A DNA stretch of 45,924 nt from Planctomycetota bacterium (GCA_022564665.1 JADFKZ010000005.1:1-45924); one strand, 5' to 3'. Numbered from the stretch's first letter, positions 16,598 to 25,136 are shown. The notes: generated from the letters alone by a model not told the origin. Program-made: numbers and translations.

Positions 16598-16729
16598 GTC
16601 TGCCGGGCTTTCAGTCGTGCGCGTCGCCGGTTGCGGCTCGGTCCCTTCCGGCGTGGCCTCCGGGGCTTCACCCCGTCCACCAGCCGTGAAGGCCAGTTGC
16701 AACTGGTTGTTCTGCCGCTTGCCGCTCAC
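16588..16729 (-). pseudogene. N-terminal remnant of the intron-encoded reverse transcriptase/maturase
   Basis: From ATG at 16729 the frame encodes MSGKRQNNQLQLAFTAG, GEAPEATPEGTEPQP and ESPADTKQL, the variable N-terminal leader usual for this class of intron protein. After about 47 residues the match stops at a 27-nt hairpin; all reverse-transcriptase blocks, the YADD active site, the maturase X domain and any endonuclease part are absent. The frame then reads on into domain V. It cannot make an active enzyme. Confidence 0.8.
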
Positions 16730-17212
16730 GAGATCACGTCGCCTACTTGCCGCTCCAGATCGTTCGGGCCTTCGTCCGCCGTTCCCGGCTCAGCCTATCC
16801 GTTGGCTGCGTCTTTCGACCTCGCAGTGCCTCACGAGCCTTGCCGACGACACGGACTACTATGCCCTCTGCTGACTTCTGCCACGCGGTCAGGGCCCCTT
16901 GCGGCGCCCTCAGTCCCGCCCTCACGGACCGGACACGCAGCAGACCTCCCGAGGTAAGCTCGCCCGCCTTCCCCGCGCACCCGCCGGATTTACACCCACG
17001 CCCCTTGGTGGATATGGACTTCGCCGCCCTTCGCTGGCTCGTCCGGGCGTGACTGCCTCGTATCCGGTTCTTGTCCATCGGGTCGCGGCTTTGCTCCAGG
17101 CTTCCTTCAGACCCCGCCTCGCGGCGACGCCCTTGCCCTTCGCTAGCACTTCACCTCCACCAGGTTGTGCAGGGGACTTTCACCCCCAAGCTGACGAACA
17201 TGCTCGGCACAC

Positions 17213-17328
17213 GAAGACCGGGGCTTCGCTTCGCTCAGCCCCAGCCACCCAGAGTTGACCGACAGCTGACAGCCCTCTTCTTTTCTCCGCGGCCCCCTGC
17301 GGCGCTCCGCGGTGAATCTTCGCCTTCT
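17213..17328 (-). repeat. Composite 3'-flank repeat (A-E-B) behind the VWA gene; 5' exon of the intron
   Basis: Read from the VWA stop codon: GAAGGCGAAGATTCACCGCG (A), CTGTCAGCTGTCGG (E), then GGGTGGCTGGGGCTGAGCG and AAGCGAAGCCCCGGTCTTC (B). The B part forms a GGGGCT/AGCCCC hairpin 7-8 nt before the intron boundary at 17212. Confidence 0.75.
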
Positions 17329-18735
17329 TCAGCGGCAGAGCTCCAGGTAGAGCCCGTAGAACTCGTCGAACACAGGCCACCATGCTTCCTCGATCCCGAT
17401 GTGCATGAGGGAGGTCACGAGCTCCTGCGCGTCGGCGAGCGTCACCAGCCGGCCGCCGCCGGCCTCGGCGATTTCGGCGAATACCGCGACCGTCCTGCGG
17501 TTGTGCTCATCGATCTCCTGTCTGCGTTGGGGCGTCACGAAGGGCTCGTCGGCCGATGCGATTCTCATGGGCACGTGAACCGCGTGGAGGTTGATCCCGT
17601 TGCCGACATACGACTGCACCACCTCCAGGACGCGGTAGGTGTCAGCCTCATGGGGCCGCGCGTCGCCGATCAGGATGATCATGCGGGTGGCCTGCGGATT
17701 CCACTGGAGGCTGGCGCAGGCGGCGAGACCCTCAAAGACCGCCTCCGGCAGATCGGCCCCGCCCGTGATCCGGATCCCGAAGAGGAATTTCCTGATCGAG
17801 TTGACGTCCGTGGTGAAGGGGTGACCTTCCCACACGGGCTTGTTGTCGTGGTCGCGGTAGGCCACGAAGGCGAGCCGCATGGTCCGTGACATGTCGTTGA
17901 AGAAGAGGATCAGCGAGTCGACACCGGCCCGCGCTTCGTCGATCATCGGGAGCATCGAGTATGTCGAGTCCATGACAAGCGCCATGTCAAGGTCGCGCTG
18001 TCTGAGGACGTCCAAGTAGTCCGAGAGGCGGTTGAAGGTCTCCTGATCCATCTGTGCGACCAGGCTCGGTGTGCCCGCTTCCCCCGCGGCTGGAGGCGGC
18101 CGCCGGGGGGCAAGCGGTAACGGCTCGCCTTGGGCGCGGAGCCACCCGTGCCACCGGCGAACATCCGAGGGCACCGGCGCAACCCCCAGGACCACGGCCA
18201 GACGACGCCCGACAAGGGCCTGAACCGTCGGATCCATGTTTCGAATGAGGACGCCGGCCCGGCGGGCCGCGTCCGCACGCAGCTTCTGAAGATCGCTGGC
18301 GGCGGCAATCTCCATCCCCAGCATCAAGGCATCGATTGTCTTGGTGCGCAACAGCCTTCTCGCCGTCCGGCGGACCAGCTCTTCGTCGATCTCGACCCCC
18401 CAGCGAAGCGCGGCGCGCAGAACGTGCGGCTCGTCGAGGGGTCCGATGTCCGCCTCCTTCAGCCGAAGTCCCTGGAGGTGCGCCTGGCGGAGAGCGAAGC
18501 ACCGAAGGGGCCGCGCCCCCTCCGCGACATCGCGGCGGAGAATCTGGTTTACTTCGTCGCCTGCGTAGCGCTCAAGTCGCAGGAGCCCAAAGACACGTAT
18601 GGGCCAGTCCGGCGCCTCGAGATAGCGGTCGAGCGTCCGGCGCTCACGGTCGCTCAGCGTTGTCAAGGGGACGTCACCGGCTGCGGCTGTCGGCGCCGCC
18701 AGAACCGCCAACAGAGCAACCAAGCGGATCGGCAT
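17329..18735 (-). CDS. Secreted von Willebrand factor A domain protein
   Basis: 468 residues. A cleavable export signal is seen (MPIRLVALLAVLAAPTAAAG, cleavage near 19-20). Residues 25-230 are helical and HEAT-like. A VWA domain follows from about 247. Its metal site is MDSTYSM with D256, serine 257, threonine 258 and S260; the expected downstream threonine lies in ITGGADLPEAV and the acidic DARPHE in the last strand. VWA domains bind proteins or ligands through a divalent metal. It is the last gene of a six-gene minus-strand string, 9 nt after a thioredoxin-like gene. No partner enzyme such as a MoxR ATPase is nearby. Its role is unknown; an extracytoplasmic partner of the redox genes is conceivable. 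Confidence 0.85.
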   Translation of the reverse strand: MPIRLVALLAVLAAPTAAAGDVPLTTLSDRERRTLDRYLEAPDWPIRVFGLLRLERYAGDEVNQILRRDVAEGARPLRCFALRQAHLQGLRLKEADIGPLDEPHVLRAALRWGVEIDEELVRRTARRLLRTKTIDALMLGMEIAAASDLQKLRADAARRAGVLIRNMDPTVQALVGRRLAVVLGVAPVPSDVRRWHGWLRAQGEPLPLAPRRPPPAAGEAGTPSLVAQMDQETFNRLSDYLDVLRQRDLDMALVMDSTYSMLPMIDEARAGVDSLILFFNDMSRTMRLAFVAYRDHDNKPVWEGHPFTTDVNSIRKFLFGIRITGGADLPEAVFEGLAACASLQWNPQATRMIILIGDARPHEADTYRVLEVVQSYVGNGINLHAVHVPMRIASADEPFVTPQRRQEIDEHNRRTVAVFAEIAEAGGGRLVTLADAQELVTSLMHIGIEEAWWPVFDEFYGLYLELCR

Positions 18736-18744
18736 GGATACGAC

Positions 18745-19332
18745 CTAGTGCACTTCCTGGGTGTGCTTCTGGCTGAGGCGGGGGCTTAATGTCAACAGAA
18801 GCTCAACCCGCTCGACCATCTCGAGCACCTCCCTGAGGACCTCCCCGACGGGGTCGGCGGGGGGCGGGGCAAGGACGTTTGTATGCTGCGGTGGCAGCTG
18901 CTTGCGGGCCATGGCGCGGTAGCGGCTGAGCGTCCGATCCCCGAAGACCGCGACCGGCTCGAAGTCCTCGGCCAGGAACCAGGTCACCGGCACCCGGAAG
19001 CCCCCATTGATCTGCGCCTTGACGATCAGCTCGGCATGGGTCTCGTTACGAGGAAGAAATCGCAGCTCGATCAGGGGGCTCGCCTCGGCGATTCGGGCCA
19101 TGGCCGACCCCTGAAGCGCGCAGTCGCCGCACCACATGCCGGTCAGGCACAGCATGTTGAGCCTCCGGTTGAAGGAGCGCACCAGCGTCTGGGCCTCCTC
19201 GTCGAGTGCAAGCTGCTGGTATCGCTGGTCCCAGGGTCCCCGGTAGCCTTGAGCCTCGGCCTCGACGACGAAGTCGGCGTAGGGGAGGCCCTCGTTGAAT
19301 TTGCGACCCAGGATGTTGGCGTCAAGAAGCAT
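18745..19332 (-). CDS. Thioredoxin-like protein, WCGDC type (paralogue 1)
   Basis: 195 residues, no signal peptide, so probably cytoplasmic. The redox motif is MWCGDC with cysteines at about 68 and 71, after a 60-residue helical extension that plain thioredoxins lack. The cis-proline loop is FRVPVTWF, and EDFEPVAVFGDRTLSRYRA follows. It shares this whole architecture with the gene just upstream (19335-19898), including the phrase AEDFEPV..GDRTLSRYRA, so the two are tandem duplicates. Only 2 nt separate the stop of that gene from this ATG. The family is often annotated just as thioredoxin; the WCGDC version may act as a reductase of a specific partner. Confidence 0.87.
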   Translation of the reverse strand: MLLDANILGRKFNEGLPYADFVVEAEAQGYRGPWDQRYQQLALDEEAQTLVRSFNRRLNMLCLTGMWCGDCALQGSAMARIAEASPLIELRFLPRNETHAELIVKAQINGGFRVPVTWFLAEDFEPVAVFGDRTLSRYRAMARKQLPPQHTNVLAPPPADPVGEVLREVLEMVERVELLLTLSPRLSQKHTQEVH

Positions 19333-19334
19333 CG

Positions 19335-19898
19335 CTAATCACCATGTTTCTCACGAAGTCTCGCGCTGAGCCTCAAGAGCAGGTGCACCCGCTCAAACTC
19401 ATCCAGCCAGTCCGCCAGCGTCGCGTCCAGCTCCTCGGGCTCGACCGGCGCGCCGGGCAGCGGACAGGAGGCGCCCAGCTGCTTGGCGGCGAGCGCCCGA
19501 TAGCGGCTCAGTGTCCGGTCGCCGCAGATCGACACAGGCTCGAAATCCTCGGCCGCAAAGATAACCACCGGCACCCGCAGCCCGGCGTTGATCTTCACCT
19601 GCTCGGCAAGATCGAGGTGCTCGTCGCGATCGAGAAAGACCAGTTCGCAGACGCTGTTGGCCTCGGCGATGCGCTGGATCAGCGGCCCCTGCTGGACACA
19701 ATCGCCGCACCAGATCCCCGAGACACATAACACTTTTATCCGGCGGACAAACCCCTCCACGAGCTGCTGTTGCTCCTTGGAGAGCCGCGCCTGGTCATAG
19801 CAGGTTTGCCAGTTGGCCGCCTTCTGGCCGTCGGTGGCCAGGTAGGCCTCCCACCCCAGCCCGGCCTCGAACTTGCTCTTGAGATAGGCGGCGTTCAC
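19335..19898 (-). CDS. Thioredoxin-like protein, WCGDC type (paralogue 2)
   Basis: 187 residues starting at a GTG that overlaps the rhodanese stop codon by 4 nt (GTGA), a classic coupling site; the frame is open further upstream but would only re-read the rhodanese gene. The motif IWCGDC puts redox cysteines at 64 and 67, with the cis-proline in LRVPVVIF and the shared block AEDFEPVSICGDRTLSRYRA. No signal peptide is seen. Coupling to a rhodanese suggests that the pair may reduce or take up persulfide from the sulfurtransferase, since thioredoxins are known acceptors for rhodanese-bound sulfur; this is inference. Confidence 0.88.
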   Translation of the reverse strand: MNAAYLKSKFEAGLGWEAYLATDGQKAANWQTCYDQARLSKEQQQLVEGFVRRIKVLCVSGIWCGDCVQQGPLIQRIAEANSVCELVFLDRDEHLDLAEQVKINAGLRVPVVIFAAEDFEPVSICGDRTLSRYRALAAKQLGASCPLPGAPVEPEELDATLADWLDEFERVHLLLRLSARLREKHGD

Positions 19899-20740
19899 GC
19901 TCCGGTCTCGATCGGCGCTGCGATAAGGTTGCCCCACTCGGTCCAGGAGCCATCGTAGTTGCTGACGTTGGGATACCCCAACAGGTACTTCAGGACGAAC
20001 CAGGTGTGACTGGAGCGTTCGCCGATCCGACAATAGACGATGACGTTCTTGTCGGGGGTGATGCCCTTGGCGACATACAGATCTCGAAGATCCTGCGGCT
20101 CCTTGAAGGTTCCGTCGTCCTTGCACGCGAGTGCCCAGGGAATGTTGGACGCTCCTGGCAGGTGCCCGCCCCGCTGGCAGGTCTCGGGGAGCCCGGGAGG
20201 GGCGAGGATCTTGCCGGTGAACTCGTCGGGCGAGCGGACATCGACGAGGGTGGCGCTGGCTGTCATCACCGCGTCCTCGATCTGCCGGCGGTATGTACGG
20301 AAGTTCTCGTCGAACCCCGCGACGGTGTAGCTCGCCGGGGTCGGCTGAGGCACAGCCCTCGTGAGCTGGCGGCCCTCGGCAAGCCACTTCTTGCGGCCGC
20401 CGTTCATGATTCGTACGTCGGTGTGACCATAGAGCTTCAGCTGCCACAGCGCCCAGGCGGCGAACCAGTTGTTGTTGTCACCGTAGAGGACGATGGTGGT
20501 GTCGTTGGAGATCCCGGCGTCGCTGAGCAGCTTCTGAAGCGCCTCCCTGGTGATGATGTCGCGGCGCAGGGTGTCGCAAAGCTGCGTTTGCCAGTTCCAC
20601 CCGATCGCGCCGGAGATGTGCCCTTCGTCGTAGGCCGATGTGTCAACGTCCACTTCGACCAGAACGACGCTCGCGTCGCCCTTGTGCTGTTGGACCCAAT
20701 CGGTCGAAACGAGAGTTTCGGGATGGGCGTACTCGGTCAT
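19895..20740 (-). CDS. Thiosulfate/3-mercaptopyruvate sulfurtransferase (two-domain rhodanese)
   Basis: 281 residues. ATG at 20740 is preferred over an upstream ATG at 20761 because AGAGGAG lies 6 nt before it and the longer form would overlap the sulfotransferase gene. Two rhodanese domains: an inactive N-terminal one (about 10-125, with YDEGHISGA) and a catalytic C-terminal one with VDVRSPDEF, GGHLPGASNIPW and the active-site loop YCRIGERSSHT, whose C237 carries the persulfide. The CRIGERS loop, as in actinobacterial CysA2-type enzymes, favours thiosulfate. Donors give sulfur to cyanide or thiols. Tight linkage to two thioredoxin-like genes supports a sulfur-relay role. Confidence 0.93.
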   Translation of the reverse strand: MTEYAHPETLVSTDWVQQHKGDASVVLVEVDVDTSAYDEGHISGAIGWNWQTQLCDTLRRDIITREALQKLLSDAGISNDTTIVLYGDNNNWFAAWALWQLKLYGHTDVRIMNGGRKKWLAEGRQLTRAVPQPTPASYTVAGFDENFRTYRRQIEDAVMTASATLVDVRSPDEFTGKILAPPGLPETCQRGGHLPGASNIPWALACKDDGTFKEPQDLRDLYVAKGITPDKNVIVYCRIGERSSHTWFVLKYLLGYPNVSNYDGSWTEWGNLIAAPIETGA

Positions 20741-20753
20741 GCCCTGCTCCTCT

Positions 20754-22277
20754 TTATTCATCAGGACCGCGTTGGGATTCGTGGCCGGAGATTGTAGTCG
20801 TTTGCTGCCGGCGCTGCTCGGCCAGGACGTTGATCAGCGGCCCCAGGTGCTTGAGGAAGTGCTGGTGGCGCCCGACCGAACTCCGGTAGATCGGGCGGTT
20901 GACCTGGTCGTAGCTGGCGGTGCGGGCGATGCGTCCCCTTTCGTAGTATCGCAGGCACCGGGCGTCCCAGGGAAGGCCGCAGAAGTCGATGATCTGACGG
21001 CTGACGGCCTCCTGGTCTTCGACAAGCGTCTCGTAGCCCAGATCCAGCATCGGGATCTCCAGCGTCCGGCGCCAATGCGTCATGAGACGCTGGTACTGGG
21101 CGTAGACGGTGCCGAGGGCGGCCAGGTCGCCGGCGTAGGGATGCAGCGCCGGTGGGAGCGGCTCCATGTAGCAGGAGACGCACGTGTCGAGCGGGTCTCG
21201 ATGACAGTGGATGACGTGCGCTCGCGGAAACAACAGCGCGATCAACCCCAGATGCCGGTAGTTGAACAGGGCCTTGTCGACGATGCGTTCGGCGCCGGGA
21301 TCCAGAGGTGCCAGGCGTTTCAGGTAACCGCCGGCGAGCGTGTCGACATCCTCCTGCACGAGGTCCTCGATGCAAGCCGGATAGGCCAGGGTCGAGCCGA
21401 TCTGGATCGTCATCGTGTTGACGATCTGCTGCATGGTGGGCAGCTCCCCGGCCCCATGCACCCGGGGGTGGGCGTCGAGGACGCTCTCGATGAGCGTCGA
21501 GCCCGATCGCGGCATACCGACGACGAAGATGGGAAGCTCAGAGTCGTTGGTCGCCCGGGGGAGCGTTGCCGACCGCTGTCCGGAGAAGGTCTCGATGAGC
21601 TGCTGTGTCTGCCTGATACACTCCTCGGCGGAGAAGGGCACGGCGACGCACTCGTTGCCGGACCGGTAGACGTCGAAGGCTTCGTCATACCTTCCGGTCC
21701 GCTCCAGCGCCTTGCCCCGGAGAAACTGCAGGTGGCAGCGAGTCTCGGGGGGCATGGTGCCGGCGGCGAGGTGACGTTGGGCCAGCTCGATGATCGATTC
21801 GTGGCGCTGCTCGTGCAGATCCAGCCGCCCTTGGATGACGGCCATTTGGGCAGTCTCTTGGTTCGAGTCGAGAAAGGGCGCCAGCAGCGCACGCGCCTTG
21901 GCGCGGTCGCCGCGCTTCTCCAGGACCTCTGCCTTGCCCGCAATCGCGCTGGGGTTTTGCGGGCAGAGGCGCAGGACGCGGTCGTACCCGGCCACCGCCT
22001 CGCGGTAGCGACCCCCAAACGCCAGAGTCTCGGCGAGCAGCAGGTGGCCGCGGGGATCCTTTGGCCGCAGCGACGTGCACTTGCGGAGATAGCGTGTTGC
22101 CAACTCTGCATCGCCTTCGGCCAGCGCGATCCGGCCCCGCAGTATGAGTGCATTGACCGCCTTCGGGTCCTGTGTAAGGAGCTTCTCACAGAGGGCCTTG
22201 GCCTGCGCGAGGTTCTGCGCCTCAAACGCTTTCAGCGCTCTTTGAAAGAGGATGGCGCGGTCGCCGTGGCCCATCAT
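20754..22277 (-). CDS. TPR-repeat sulfotransferase
   Basis: 507 residues. The first 230 are tetratricopeptide-like helical pairs (for example LAQAKALCEKLLTQDPKAVN and YREAVAGYDRVLRLCPQNPS). The rest is a PAPS-dependent sulfotransferase domain: the 5'-phosphosulfate loop FVVGMPRSGSTLIESVLDAH (about 251-270) and the 3'-phosphate site VIHCHRDPLDTCVSCYM. Proteins of this architecture are common in planctomycetes and proteobacteria and resemble tyrosylprotein sulfotransferases; the acceptor is unknown. ATG at 22277 overlaps the mutS stop (ATGA), so it is translationally coupled. No PAPS-making genes lie in the window. Confidence 0.92.
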   Translation of the reverse strand: MMGHGDRAILFQRALKAFEAQNLAQAKALCEKLLTQDPKAVNALILRGRIALAEGDAELATRYLRKCTSLRPKDPRGHLLLAETLAFGGRYREAVAGYDRVLRLCPQNPSAIAGKAEVLEKRGDRAKARALLAPFLDSNQETAQMAVIQGRLDLHEQRHESIIELAQRHLAAGTMPPETRCHLQFLRGKALERTGRYDEAFDVYRSGNECVAVPFSAEECIRQTQQLIETFSGQRSATLPRATNDSELPIFVVGMPRSGSTLIESVLDAHPRVHGAGELPTMQQIVNTMTIQIGSTLAYPACIEDLVQEDVDTLAGGYLKRLAPLDPGAERIVDKALFNYRHLGLIALLFPRAHVIHCHRDPLDTCVSCYMEPLPPALHPYAGDLAALGTVYAQYQRLMTHWRRTLEIPMLDLGYETLVEDQEAVSRQIIDFCGLPWDARCLRYYERGRIARTASYDQVNRPIYRSSVGRHQHFLKHLGPLINVLAEQRRQQTTTISGHESQRGPDE

Positions 22278-24826
22278 TGATCGGCAAAGAGCCCCAGCTG
22301 GGCGTCCGTGGCCGCGGTGCTTGAGGGATCCACCGGCTCGGTCTGGACGGCGAGGGTTTCCAGCAGCTCAGAAGCGCGTGCGATCGTCGGAGCTGGCAGG
22401 CCGGCGATCCTGGCCACGTGGATCCCGTAGCTGCGGTCCGTCCGCCCGGGCAGGATACGGTAGAGAAAGATGATCTTCTCACCCCACTCCCGAACGGCCA
22501 CGTGCAGGTTTCGCACGTCGGGCCGGCGGTCGGCCAACGCGGTCAACTCGTGGTAGTGGGTGGCGAAGAGGGTCAGGCAGCGGCGGCGCGCCAGGGCTTC
22601 GGTGATCGCCCACGCCAGCGAGAGCCCGTCAAGGGTGCTCGTCCCACGCCCGATCTCGTCGAGGATGACCACGCTGCGGTCGGTGGCGTGGTGGAGGATA
22701 TTGGCCGCCTCGCTCATCTCCACCATGAAGGTGGATCGCCCCGCGTGCAACTCATCGGTGGCGCCGATGCGGGTGAAAATCCGATCGGCAAGTCCGATGG
22801 TAGCGCTGGCGGCGGGCACAAAGCTGCCGGCATGCGCCAGCAGCACGATGAGAGCGACCTGCCGGATATACGTGCTCTTTCCCGCCATGTTGGGTCCAGT
22901 GATCAAGGCCAACGTGGCCGTGCTCCCTTCGTCGGCGTTTCCCAACACCACATCGTTGGGGACGAACCGCTCGGCCAGCGTCCGGTCCAGCACGGGGTGG
23001 CGGCCCTGACGGATATCAAGCAGCGGCTCGTCGACGAGCCGGGGGCACACGTATCGGTGGCGGTGCGCCACTTCGCCGAAGCAGGCCAGCACGTCGAGCT
23101 CCCCGACCACGTCGGCGTAGGCGGCCAGCTGGTGGGCCCGCTGCGCCGCGGCGTGGCGCAGCTTGCCGAAGAGGACCTTTTCACGCTCGATCGCCTGGGT
23201 GCGGGCGGTGGTGATCTTCTCCTGAAAGATCTTCAACTCGTCGGTGGTATAGCGCTGGGCGTTCTTGAGCGTCTGCGTGCGGTGGAACGCGGGGAGAATC
23301 TTGTCGGCGTGCGTGTGGGTGATTTCGATGAAGTACCCGAAGACCTTGTTGTATCCGACCTTCAGCGAGCTGATGTTCGTCTCTTGGATGAGGCGTTTGC
23401 GGTATCGGGTCAGCCAGGTGGTCGAGTCGTGCTCAAGCGCGCGGGCCTCGTCGAGGAGGCGGTCGAAGCCGTCGGCAAAGAGACCTCCTTCCCTCAGGTG
23501 TGCCGGGGGCTGATCAACGCATTGAGCGCTGATCATCTCGGCGAGGGCCCCGAGTGAGGGTGCCAACTCGCCCAGCCGTCCCCGCAGCGTCGAAAACGAC
23601 TCGCTTGTGTCCAGCGCGCTGACCAGGGTCGGGATCTGCCCGACCGATCTTCCCAGTGCCACGAGGTCGCGCGGTGTCGCGCGGTCCATCGACACGCGCC
23701 CGGCGATCCGCGCGACATCCTGCACGGTGCCGAGGCGGTGTGCCAGCTCTCCGGCAAAGGATCGATCGTCGCAGAGGGCCGCGACCGCCCGCTGACGCGA
23801 TGCAATCGCCTCGAGGTTCCTCAGTGGAAAACACAGCCATTGTCGAAGCAGGCGTTTCCCCATCGCGGTGCGACAGCTTCCGAAGATCGCAAGAAGGGAT
23901 CCGGCCCTGCTTCCCGTGTGAATCGTCCGCTCGATCTCGAGGTTCCTCATCGAGACGGCGTCGATGGTGACATAGCGCTCGGTTGTCTCGAGTCGGGGGG
24001 GGCTGAGGTGTCCGAGCCGGTCGCCGCAGACACCGCCCTGGGGCGACTGAGTGTCGAGCAGGTAGCGGAGCACCGCTCCGGCCGCTCCCACGGCGTCGTT
24101 GTCGGCGATTCCGAACCCCGCCAGCGTGGCCACACCGTAATGGTCGCAGAGGCACTCGACGGCATCGCGGCGGCGGAACGTCCAAGCGGGCCGTGCGGTG
24201 ACAGCGCAGTCAACCGCGGTGCGAATTGCCTCCACCTGCGGCGGGGTTACCCCGTCGGGTGGTTCTTCGTAGAGCAGCTCCGATGGGCTGACCCTGGCGA
24301 CCTCATCGAGAACGCGATCGCCCGGAAGCTGGTAGAGGACGAAGGACCCGGTGGAGAGCTCGACCGTCGCCAGCACCGCCGGCGGTGCGGCGCCTTTGTC
24401 GAGGAACTCGATCGCGGCCACGAGATTGGTCCGCCCTTCGTCCAGGAGTGGCTCGTCGACGAGTGTCCCCGGCGTGAGCAGACGTGTGACCGCTCTGTCG
24501 ACGACACCCGTCGCCGCGCTGGGGTCCTGAATCTGCTCGCAGACCGCCACCCGGTATCCCGCATCGATGATTTTCCGCAGGTACGTCTCCACGGCGTGAT
24601 GGGGGACCCCGGCCATCGGAATCCCCGCCGTCCGCTGGGTGAGGGCGATCCCCAGCACCTCGTGGGCCAGCACCGCGTCCTCGTCGAACATCTCGTAGAA
24701 ATCACCCATGCGAAAAAACAGCACGCAATCGGGGTAGCGAGCCTTGAAGCGAGCGTGTTGCCGCATGGCCGGGGTGGCGCGGGGATCCCTCGCCGGAGGC
24801 GACGATGTGCCGGTCGACGGGCTCAT
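22274..24826 (-). CDS. mutS: DNA mismatch repair protein MutS
   Basis: 850 residues, the normal MutS1 length. The mismatch-binding domain near the start holds GDFYEMFDEDA, with the Phe-x-Glu pair at 43 and 45. Connector, lever and clamp regions follow. The ATPase has TGPNMAGKSTYIRQ near residue 640, the Walker B region VVILDEIGRGTSTLDGLS, and FATHYHEL. MutS scans DNA for mispairs and recruits MutL. No mutL is in the window. Unusually, it heads an overlapping string of sulfur and redox genes. An intrinsic terminator and tRNA-Ala lie just upstream on the same strand. Confidence 0.98.
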   Translation of the reverse strand: MSPSTGTSSPPARDPRATPAMRQHARFKARYPDCVLFFRMGDFYEMFDEDAVLAHEVLGIALTQRTAGIPMAGVPHHAVETYLRKIIDAGYRVAVCEQIQDPSAATGVVDRAVTRLLTPGTLVDEPLLDEGRTNLVAAIEFLDKGAAPPAVLATVELSTGSFVLYQLPGDRVLDEVARVSPSELLYEEPPDGVTPPQVEAIRTAVDCAVTARPAWTFRRRDAVECLCDHYGVATLAGFGIADNDAVGAAGAVLRYLLDTQSPQGGVCGDRLGHLSPPRLETTERYVTIDAVSMRNLEIERTIHTGSRAGSLLAIFGSCRTAMGKRLLRQWLCFPLRNLEAIASRQRAVAALCDDRSFAGELAHRLGTVQDVARIAGRVSMDRATPRDLVALGRSVGQIPTLVSALDTSESFSTLRGRLGELAPSLGALAEMISAQCVDQPPAHLREGGLFADGFDRLLDEARALEHDSTTWLTRYRKRLIQETNISSLKVGYNKVFGYFIEITHTHADKILPAFHRTQTLKNAQRYTTDELKIFQEKITTARTQAIEREKVLFGKLRHAAAQRAHQLAAYADVVGELDVLACFGEVAHRHRYVCPRLVDEPLLDIRQGRHPVLDRTLAERFVPNDVVLGNADEGSTATLALITGPNMAGKSTYIRQVALIVLLAHAGSFVPAASATIGLADRIFTRIGATDELHAGRSTFMVEMSEAANILHHATDRSVVILDEIGRGTSTLDGLSLAWAITEALARRRCLTLFATHYHELTALADRRPDVRNLHVAVREWGEKIIFLYRILPGRTDRSYGIHVARIAGLPAPTIARASELLETLAVQTEPVDPSSTAATDAQLGLFADQ

Positions 24827-24841
24827 CCGTGGCTATTGTAG

Positions 24842-24870
24842 AAAAAGCCCGGGGAATGCCTTCCCGGGGC
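24842..24870 (-). terminator. Intrinsic terminator after tRNA-Ala
   Basis: On the minus strand GCCCC/GGGAA pairs with TTCCC/CGGGC (arms 24861-24870 and 24847-24856, nine pairs and one mismatch, 4-nt loop), followed by TTTTT at 24846-24842. It ends the tRNA transcript 16 bp before the mutS start, so mutS needs a promoter inside this short space or read-through. Confidence 0.8.
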
Positions 24871-24890
24871 CTTTACCGCGGGCGTGAACG

Positions 24891-24963
24891 TGGAGCAGAT
24901 GAGACTCGAACTCACAACCTCCTCGATGCGACCGAGGCGCTCTCCCAATTGAGCTACTGCCCC
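24891..24963 (-). tRNA. tRNA-Ala(CGC)
   Basis: 73 nt fold into a full cloverleaf: acceptor GGGGCAG/CTGCTCC with the G3-U70 wobble that identifies alanine tRNAs, D arm GCTC/GAGC, anticodon arm CCTCG/CGAGG with loop GTCGCAT, and T arm GTGAG/CTCAT with loop TTCGAGT. The anticodon CGC reads GCG. The 3' CCA is not encoded. Confidence 0.95.
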
Positions 24964-25136
24964 CAGGTTGGCGGACGGCGGAGAGGATGATATCGACCGG
25001 GCCGCTGGGGGGCCACCGGGCCCTCGCGGCCCGTTTCGACATTCGGTGGTTTCTTCTTTATATCGTTGAGCCCGGCCGCTACATTAGGGCTGTCGTACTA
25101 CACTCTCAAAAGGCGATGGCGGAGGACAGGAGATCG

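Larger units (their letters stand above)
16479..17212 (-). mobile_element. ORF-deleted bacterial group II intron (734 nt)
   Basis: On the minus strand the element begins GTGTGCC at 17212, fitting the GUGYG 5' consensus, and runs into GGGGGTGAAAGTCCCCTGC, the typical start of domain I. It then covers domain I-III-like sequence to about 16735. The N-terminal codons of a maturase/reverse transcriptase follow at 16729. A compact hairpin (16571-16597) stands where the rest of domain IV should be. Domain V is at 16519-16550 and a GC-rich domain VI-like stem closes the element near 16480. The flanks align with the uninterrupted repeat at 7503-7612, which sets both ends. The 3' end reads CCCGCT, not the usual AY. 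A whole element of this type is about 1.8-2 kb, so more than 1 kb is missing. Confidence 0.85.

Noticed and set aside
16370-16729. Intact group II intron reverse transcriptase
   Set aside because: Only the N-terminal leader remains; none of the polymerase blocks is present, and the rest of the frame is domain V and flank.
20640-22280. 546-codon plus-strand open frame opposite the sulfotransferase
   Set aside because: The opposite strand encodes a protein with clear TPR and PAPS-binding motifs; this frame has none and is compositionally like other antisense shadows.
23738-24841. Plus-strand open frame opposite mutS
   Set aside because: Antisense shadow of the conserved MutS N-terminal half.
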